Source: Rhodospirillales bacterium
Lineage (GTDB): Bacteria > Pseudomonadota > Alphaproteobacteria > Rhodospirillales > Defluviicoccaceae
Assembly: GCA_016712375.1 (NCBI GenBank)
Contig: JADJRE010000001.1
Span: 62,001-126,000, forward strand
Direction: 5' to 3'
Length of the DNA: 64,000 nucleotides
Every line of letters starts with the position of its first letter. The stretch's first letter is position 1. This document shows positions 57,301-64,000 of the stretch, piece after piece. Under the pieces are notes generated by a model, which had not been told where the DNA came from, did not search any database, and worked only from the letters and a program-made list of their open reading frames with translations. A program made the translations under genes and the position numbers.

Positions 57301-60300
57301 TGGAACCAAATATCCAGTTGTCGAAATTCAAGATGCTAACGAAGCCGAAATACTCATAGGATGGTGTAGAAAACGCAAACCATTCGATGGGCTTCCCGTC
57401 AAGCTGATCCTGGATGGTAACTTGATCGGTTGAAAGCAGGTTGCCGAAAATCAAATCGCTTCCCGACTGTACAGCAGTCAGGGTATGAGAGTGTCCCGTG
57501 GACACATAATCTTCAACGCCGGAGTCGTCACTTATTGTATCAGTGCCTTGTTCTGACACAAAATAGTCATCTCCAGCCCCTCCATAGAAGAGATCATTCC
57601 CTTGGCCACCTTCAAAATAATCATCTCCGTTACCGCCATCGAGATAATCGTCGCCATCATCCCCATAGATATTATCCACCCCTGACTCGCCGTAAACATA
57701 ATCATTTCCATCTCCAGCCTCTATGTCGTCATCTCCATCGCCGCCATCGATGTTGTCGTCGCCATCCCCGCCATCGATGTTGTCATCGCCTTCGTCACCG
57801 AAAAGCACATCCGCGCTTGTGTCAGTGCCGGAGAAGAAACCGTATCCACCGAATATCTGATCGTTGCCCTTGCCGCCATAAATGACATCCGCGCCGGCGC
57901 CACCGAAAATTTCGTCGTCGCCCCCGCGCGCATAGACAATGTCATTCTGATTAAACTCTGTATTTTCTACTCCCCAGATTCTTTCAGTAGCGATCACATA
58001 ATCCGGGTCGATCAAAAACTCATCGTCTGAGCCGATCGTTGTATATTGGAGATCATAAACATCTATAGAAGGATCAGTTTCGAACAGAAGAGTCTCGACA
58101 GTTGCATCTGGATCGAATTGACTGGATATGGTGATGGTTTGACCATCCCACTCAATAACAAGATCATTCGCGGTGACGCCGGAATTCAGATAGTAGCGAT
58201 GGAGGCTCAAGTCAGCGAATGTTGTGCCAGGACCAAAGGCAATGGAATCGTCCCCGCCACCATCATAAATTATGTCGTGCCCGTTACTCGCAATAAACTT
58301 ATCGTTTCCGATAGAGTCGCTTAACATCTCGCCAACAAGTTCGTCGTCGCCCGTTCCGCCATCGAGCGTGTCGTTCCCCGAGCCTCCCCGCAGGAAATCA
58401 TGACCACTCCCGCCATAGAGAAAGTCATCGCCGGCTTTCCCATAGATCTTGTCGTGACCACCGTTTCCGTAAAGAATATCGGGAGCCGAGCCAAGGTCAG
58501 ACCCGTTAAGAACGTCATTGCCGGCAGTGCCGTACGTCTTCAACTCCTCGGGCGAGGTAAGAGAAATGAAGGAGGAGTCGAGAAGAAAGGTGATTGTTTC
58601 CAGCCTATTGGATGTAGGCGGAATGAATTGCCCGTCGATTGTGAGAAAATCTCCGTTGTCGAGCTGAATGATGAGGTCCTGGCCTTGGCGGAAAAGATCA
58701 GAGACGGATGCGCTCGTAAGACCTGTCGATGCAGCGACCCGGATTTCATCCGTCCCGCCGCCAGACTTCGGCGAATGTCGTTGCCTGCTGAATAGATATA
58801 AATGTCGTTTCCATTGTGGCCTAAAGGAAGTCATCACCGTCCCCGCCATCGAGGGTGTCATTACCGTCGCCGCCCGCAAGCTTGTCATGTCCACTTAGGC
58901 CATATAGCGTATCATTGCCGCTATACGCGGTAATCTGATCGTTGGAATCATTTGATCCCGTCAGTGTTTCCCCGGCGCTCGTGCCATTGATGATGTTATC
59001 GTAATAAACCTCGAACGAGCCCCAGTCGTCGGCGGAGTCGATGATCCCGCCCATCGTCGCCGTCATGCGGGTGACGACGTCGCTCCAGTCATCGAGCAAC
59101 GGATCGCTGGTCGCGGCGACTGCCGTATCGAGCGCCGCAAGATCGCCCGCGCCGATACTGTCCAGCCCCTCAACGTAGCCCAGGAACTGGGCAAACTGCG
59201 TCCACACGCCCACGGCATCGCCGGAGGAAACGGCCTCTGCGGTGATCGCATCAAGGGCCGTCTGCGAGAGGACGAAATCGCCCTCCATGGCGCCGGTGAA
59301 CAGGCTGTAGGTCGGTGCCGTTTCAAACACGTCCGCGCCGATAACCTGCGCCACGATCTGGGTGGTGGAGTAGGTCACGATGTAATCGAACATCGCCTCC
59401 AGCATCGCCCCGGCCTCGATCAGCGGATCGGGCTGGCCGTATTGGGTGAAGGGCGTCCCGGTGAAGGCTTCATAAAATTCGAGATGGCGCGCATCGACAT
59501 GCACGCCGCGGCTGTCCGGATCGACGCCGTCCACGCCGGCCCATTTCAGCAGCAGCGCCTCAACATCCGTCTTGATATCCGCCCAGTCGCCGAATGCCCC
59601 GGCAGGACCGGAAATGGACAAGGCAAGGTCGCTCAGCATGTCCATCAGGTTGCCGGTGCCGGTATTGTCAATGCTGGCGGCGATATGGAGGTCCTTGATC
59701 TCCCCGAACCCGCGCAAGGTGGGAAGGAACGCGGCGCGCAGGTCGAGGGTGAAATCCTCGTTGTTGCGCGTAACCCCCGGCTCGTAGTCGAACCAGGCAT
59801 CGACGATGCCGTAAACCTGTTCGTCCGCGGTCGTGAAGGTCGAGCTGTGCGTGATCTGGTTGCCCGCGATCTCAGCATCACTCTCCAGCGTGGCGTTCAA
59901 CGAGATGGAGGCGATGCCGATATCGGAAAGGGTGTGCAACTCCCCGGCCTGCGTGACGCCGTCCATGTTGGCATCTAACCACACCGACAGCTCGCCCCAG
60001 GCCGCGTCCTGGTCCGTGATCTTGCCGTCTGAATCGCTATCCAGCGCCCGCAGCGCCGCGAAACCGTCTTCGGCCCCTCCGGCTGTGCCGAACAGCTCCG
60101 TGCCGTCATCGATCCGTCCGTTGGCGTTCAGGTCGCGCGTCAGAAATCCGTCGCCCCCCGTTGCCCACGCGGTGAGTTCCGCCTGCCCGTCCCCGTCCAT
60201 GTCGAAATACGTTGTCGTGTCCCCCAGCGCCGACAGATCGACGGTGCTGGAAAGGTCGGCATCCAGAACGAGGGGCGATTTCGGCGGCCAGCCGAAAAGT

Positions 60301-61211
60301 TTGTTTGTCAGATCAAAGGGGAAGAACAGATCGGGTGGGGGCGGAGGCGTCTCAGAATCGTTTTGGTTCGGGTCATGCCGCCCGTCACCGTTATCCAACA
60401 AATTGTTAAACCAGTTGCTCAGTCCGCCAAGAATCGCCTGGAGGTTTTCAACAAGTGGCGGAACGGAAATTCCACTCCAATCGACGGCTCCATTATAAAA
60501 TAGCTCTTCTTGCTGATAATCCTGGACGCCTTTCGCCCACGCGCTGAGCCATTCCGGAAGGGTATAATATGGGTTGTGGGTTGGTAAGCCAGTCAGGTAG
60601 TCACTGTCCTCAGCACCCCTAAAAGGGTCATTAAAAATTTTGTGGCAAATATCCTCAAATCTGCCTGTATATTCAGAATCCGCGACCCCATCTCCCCAAT
60701 TGTCAGTATTATTCCACAACGGATTATTTACCGCCCCAGGCGGAAGGTAGCCCTCGTTAATCTTCCCGACGATACTTCCCAATTCATTAGTGAAGGCGCA
60801 TGCTACCGTCTCGTTAACAGGCGCTCCTCCATCCTGTGGCGTGTAGGCCGATGTACTAATGCCTGACAGGTTTATATAGATTTTTGCATAACTTAGTAAA
60901 GTGCCAGATTCTGTCGTTGTTCCGTGACTTATATTCGACGCCTGGTCTTCATATTCTGGATTGTTATTTTCATCTAGGATGGGTGTACCGTCTTGGCTCG
61001 TTAGGAGCAAATCATTCTGGTTGGAACTTCCGGCCACCATAACCTCAGCGTTGGGAAGCATATGGACCGTATTCTTTAGTGCCTCTTTATATTCCGGGAT
61101 GAACGATAGGTTTAAGAGATCATTATATAATGCGTCCCGCTCATTCTGCGTTCCCGCGTTCTGATCGATTACAAACGTCAATTCACCCATTCTTACCTTT
61201 TGATCAGGCAT
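54332..61211 (-). CDS. Giant RTX calcium-binding protein (type I secreted), frameshifted
   Basis: ATG at 61211 with GAGGAGA upstream. Restored, the gene codes for about 2,290 residues. N-terminal region of about 700 residues without an obvious catalytic motif but with EF-hand-like Ca sites (FDMDGDGQAE, DLNANGRIDDGTELFG, LDSDSDGKITDQDAAWG), then many RTX nonapeptide blocks (GGxGxDxLx), a bacterial Ig/cadherin-like domain (GSFSYTPSPAFVGADTFSYT), more RTX repeats and a C-terminal secretion domain ending GLTDEAALVTSGQLLAA. Frame shifts near 58824, 58770, 56885 and 55860, each single-base. No HlyB/HlyD genes nearby. Confidence 0.88.
57590..57830 (-). repeat. Tandem RTX-coding repeats
   Basis: Short direct repeats of 27 bases (for example around 57735-57790, GCCATCGATGTTGTC twice) coding for the nonapeptide GGDGDDNID in tandem. 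These are protein-level RTX repeats, not CRISPR. Confidence 0.8.
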
Positions 61212-61249
61212 CTTCACTCTCCTCGTTGCGAGTATGGATTATGACTTTC

Positions 61250-62382
61250 TCATTGAAATGTTATTCCTAACAGTTTCTCCTGCGCTTCCAGCAGTGACAT
61301 GCCTGGTTTTAGTGCAGGGCTATAAAGCGTACGCAACATCAGCGCGTCGTAAGGCGTGAAGCTTGGTATCATTTCCGGATCATTTATCGGTCCGTTTTCC
61401 TGATTTTCAGGCTTCTTGTTCCACAAGCTCACCATCGAGCCTTTAGATTCCGATACTGAATGCACGGCATCCGGCAACCTGAGTGATCGAACGAGGCATT
61501 CGCCAACCAGGGCTTTGATCAAGGCCGTACTGGCCCATCTTGGGATGAAACAGACCGCAAATTCGATCTCGTTGCGCCCGTTAGGGAGGAAATACCCTTC
61601 AACTTGCCGATTAGAGTCTGGCGTATAGTATACAAGGCTTGTAAGTCGGCGTTCGATATCAAACCTGAAATATATTTTCTTTGGCCAGTCTATCGACGTT
61701 ATCGATGTGATGAGGCTACCGCTTTTATCTGGAAATTTTGGATGTTCGCGACTTCCAGCAAAGAGAATTCTAACATCGGCATAGTTGTCGGTTGTTTCCT
61801 GTTCCTTGGGCACGTATGCGATATCCAAACCTGTTGCCTCTTGAAGCGAAGGAATAAGCGTTTTTATCTGCTCTTCAGCCACCGGCTCTAACGACGGATC
61901 GCGGCCCGTAATGTCAGTCAGCTTATAATCGTTGACTGCCACACCATCTTTCTCGAAAGCTTTGAATGGCTTTAGATCATTTGGCCATCCTAAGGAAATT
62001 CGCACCGGCTTGACCCACTTAGTCAAAGCCATAATCCGTGGAGCGCCTCCGACCTGGTACAGTCGTTCATAAAGCCACGGATACCCTGCTTAAGCCTTGT
62101 AGGTTCAAAGAAAGTATCAAATTTGTATTGTGCTGACCATGGCGTGAATTGTGAGTGTGCCCAAACAGTTTCACTGAACGCACTTTCCAAAAAATCTGAT
62201 AACAGTCGTGATTGATCAATTACCTTCCCATTAATCGAGAAATTTTGTGGCAGTAGCGCTTCTGTTTTGACCGGCTCCCCTGCGAACACAGGAGTGTTCT
62301 TTACAGCATGAATGGCTAGAATAGATATCGTAAGAATTCCACCCAGCTTAGGGAAAGATCGGATGTGTGTATATGTAAGCAT
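61250..62382 (-). CDS. DUF2927 exported protein (frameshifted)
   Basis: ATG at 62382 with a GGAGAG site; N-terminal signal segment (LGGILTISILAIHAV). First part (LSDFLESAFSETVW, RLKQGIRGFMNDCTR) in one frame, then near 62025 the frame changes and continues TKWVKPVRISL, YADVRILFAGS, ECLVRSLRLPDAV and the end PSFTPYDALMLRTLY with SPALKPGMSLLEAQ. The last blocks define DUF2927. About 377 residues. It lies 39 bases upstream of the RTX gene and in the same direction, so it is likely co-transcribed. The region is visibly richer in A+T than its surroundings. Confidence 0.8.
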
Positions 62383-62554
62383 GTCTCTCCGCGTTTTATG
62401 TGTAGTTACCGGAAATCAATATGTTTCTTAAGCATGAGTCGTACTTGAGCACGAAATCGCTTACTGAAATAGCCTTGTTGTTTTTGCGCGATAATCTTAT
62501 AGTAGAAAACTCGCCACTTACTCTTTAGTCTTTTTCTCTCTCTTAGCCAGCGCG

Positions 62555-64000
62555 TTACATTTGGCGATCAAAGTCTTTGTCGCGGTTCCTTCCTCTCGGC
62601 CTGCGGGGCCGGGGCGGTTTGGGACTCGGGCTCACGGTCGGCTTCGGCCCATCGGATGAGGCACTGTCCTCGCCGGTGTAATTCCCGCGATGCGTGGCGG
62701 CGTGCTCGAAGTCGCCTTCGAGGTTCACGTCGGTGATGACGCGGCGTTTTGCCGCACGGTAGTCGCGGATCGTTCGGCCCGCTTTGGGAGCGTTGTCTGA
62801 CTCTCCCGGAAGCCGGGACTCGGCCCCGGTCGCCGGCAGCGTGCTCGAAGTCCCCTTCGAGGTTCACGTCGGTGATGACGCGTCGCCCTGTCACGCGGCG
62901 GAAGCGACCTTCTCCCTCGGCACGCGCAGGTGCTTTCGAGGCTTCGCTGCTGCTTCCCTCTTTCTCCTCGCCCACGGCAGCACGGGCGAACTCGTCCTTC
63001 AGGTTAACCGGCCGATCGACACGCCGCCGCGCTGCGGCGCGCTCCGCCAACTCGCGGGCGAGGGTTGAGGTGTAGGCGTTCGTCACCCATCGCGCCTTTT
63101 TCGGCGCTTCCGTCTTTGCGCGCACAGGTGGCATCCGGTGGTCGTGCCGTTTGCGCTCGTCGATGCGCCGGTGTTTCAGCATGGCGGTTTCGAGCGAGCG
63201 GCGTTCGCGCTGTTCGATCTGACCCAGCGCCCGCAAGTTCCGATTGATGTCCGCTGCCTGCACCTGTTGACGGCGGCGCAGCGCGAGCCGCTCCTGACTC
63301 TGGCGGTCGTAGAGCTGCTTCCTTTCCACGAGGAACGTCTCGAAGCGTTTGCGGTCGCGGTACTTGTGCAGCTTCTTCGCAATCAACGCGACGCCGGTGA
63401 TCCGCCCGAGGAACGCGGCGAGACCCGTCGGTCGGCTTTGGGCGCGCTCGATCTTCCGTCGTTTCATCCCGTCGAGGTAGGCGGCGCGCAAGGCGGAAAG
63501 TTCCTGCTTCTGCTGCCCCGACAGATGGACGCGCTCCCGCCGCTGCCGCACCTTCAGCTCGGCCGCTTCCTTCTCGATACCCTGGCGGCGCTGCGCCTGC
63601 TGCTCTTTGAGCTTTTCCACCTCGTCGGTTTTGGCCTTCGCCTTGTTGAAATCCTCGATGGCCTGGCGGTGCTGCGCGATCAGCGCCTGCGCTTCCTCCA
63701 CCGTGGGCAAACTCTCCGGCGGGAACTCGGCCTCCAGAAACGCGCGGATGTCTTTGGTGCGGACGGTTTTGTCGTCGATCAGTTTGGGAAGGGCGTTCAC
63801 TTCCCCGTACACATCGACCAAGACGTAGGGGCGCTTGCCGGTCGCCAGCACATAGCCCAGCTCTTCCAGCGCCCGGACGAAAGCTTTGGGCGAGTCCGAC
63901 GCGCGCCAGGCTTGCGTGACGTGCAGCATCCGCTCTTCTTTCGAGATGCCGGTCGCGGCCTCCTGCGCCCGCTCGTACAGCGACTGCTGGCCGCCTTTCC
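62555..64000 (-). CDS. Conjugative relaxase (MobA/TraI-like), C-terminal part, partial
   Basis: Open at the window edge (the frame continues upstream of 64000 with KGGQQSLYERAQEAATGISK). ERMLHVTQAWRASDSPKAFV and VRALEELGYVLATGKRPYVL are typical of the region after the relaxase domain, followed by a Glu/Lys/Arg-rich coiled coil. Near 62812 one base change is needed, after which the end reads RDYRAAKRRVITDVNLEGDF and stops at 62555. The relaxase catalytic part lies outside the window. Signals a conjugative or mobilisable element at this edge. Confidence 0.85.
62701..62882 (-). repeat. Direct repeat pair in the relaxase tail
   Basis: Two 43-base copies (62701-62743 and 62840-62882) with one visible mismatch, both coding RRVITDVNLEGDFEHAA. 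A third, weaker relative (VNLKDEFARAA) lies upstream at about 62985-63015. Confidence 0.88.

Noticed and set aside
57590..57830. Short regular repeats resembling a CRISPR array
   Set aside because: Repeats are in frame, 27 bases long without spacers, and code for RTX nonapeptides.

Overview
The window looks like the chromosome of a high-GC alphaproteobacterium. The sdhCDAB operon, the priA / DUF484 / xerC block, zapE, and the ftsE-ftsX-ydcF-plsC run all read as alphaproteobacterial, and a member of the Rhodospirillales is a reasonable guess. No rRNA, tRNA or CRISPR array was recognised. Core genes are mixed with a heavy load of insertion sequences (IS630, IS3, IS481, IS110, IS1380, IS5/IS1182-like, IS1595, IS66) and group II intron debris. 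Most of these are truncated.

Layout. 0.2-5.7 kb: a periplasmic multicopper oxidase, then a minus-strand operon of circularly permuted ATP-grasp, alpha-E and transglutaminase-like proteins. 6.3-9.7 kb: sdhC-sdhD-sdhA-sdhB. 9.8-16.1 kb: a graveyard of seven transposase units. 16.4-27.3 kb: GT4 glycosyltransferase, zapE, priA, DUF484, xerC, a zinc-ribbon protein, ftsE, ftsX, a YdcF-like protein and plsC. 27.3-34.1 kb: an IS5/IS1182-like element, a GT2 glycosyltransferase, IS630, IS1595, group II intron pieces, IS66 and IS3 fragments, and a DUF427 gene cut in two by 1.7 kb of that debris. 34.2-36.9 kb: ubiG, DUF393, DUF2177 and a short-chain dehydrogenase. 37-40.5 kb: a Cys-less LOV-like PAS protein, a lysozyme remnant and a minus-strand cassette headed by an XRE regulator. 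41.0-48.5 kb: a LysR gene divergent from a long catabolic-looking cluster that holds a three-subunit cobalt-type nitrile hydratase or thiocyanate hydrolase, two alpha/beta hydrolases, a flavin/PNPOx-fold protein, DUF302 and a cysteine hydrolase. 48.8-52.6 kb: phage-tail-like genes. 52.6-54.1 kb: the C-terminal part of a SNF2 helicase, joined head-to-head to the tail gene. 54.3-62.4 kb: a giant RTX protein and a DUF2927 partner. 62.5-64 kb: the C-terminal part of a conjugative relaxase, running off the window.

How the genes work together. SdhCDAB is complex II. The LysR cluster could take nitriles or thiocyanate to amides or acids, with hydrolases on either side. FtsEX, XerC, PriA and ZapE belong to division and chromosome maintenance. 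The ATP-grasp/alpha-E/transglutaminase trio is a conserved but biochemically poorly understood peptide-bond module.

Data caveat. At least twenty genes, including essential ones (sdhC, sdhA, ubiG), are broken by single-base gains or losses, mostly in short homopolymers, and restoring one base gives a normal full-length family member. This looks more like consensus error than decay, so such genes are given here as single entries with the shift noted. The stretch from 14.1 to 27.3 kb is almost free of it.
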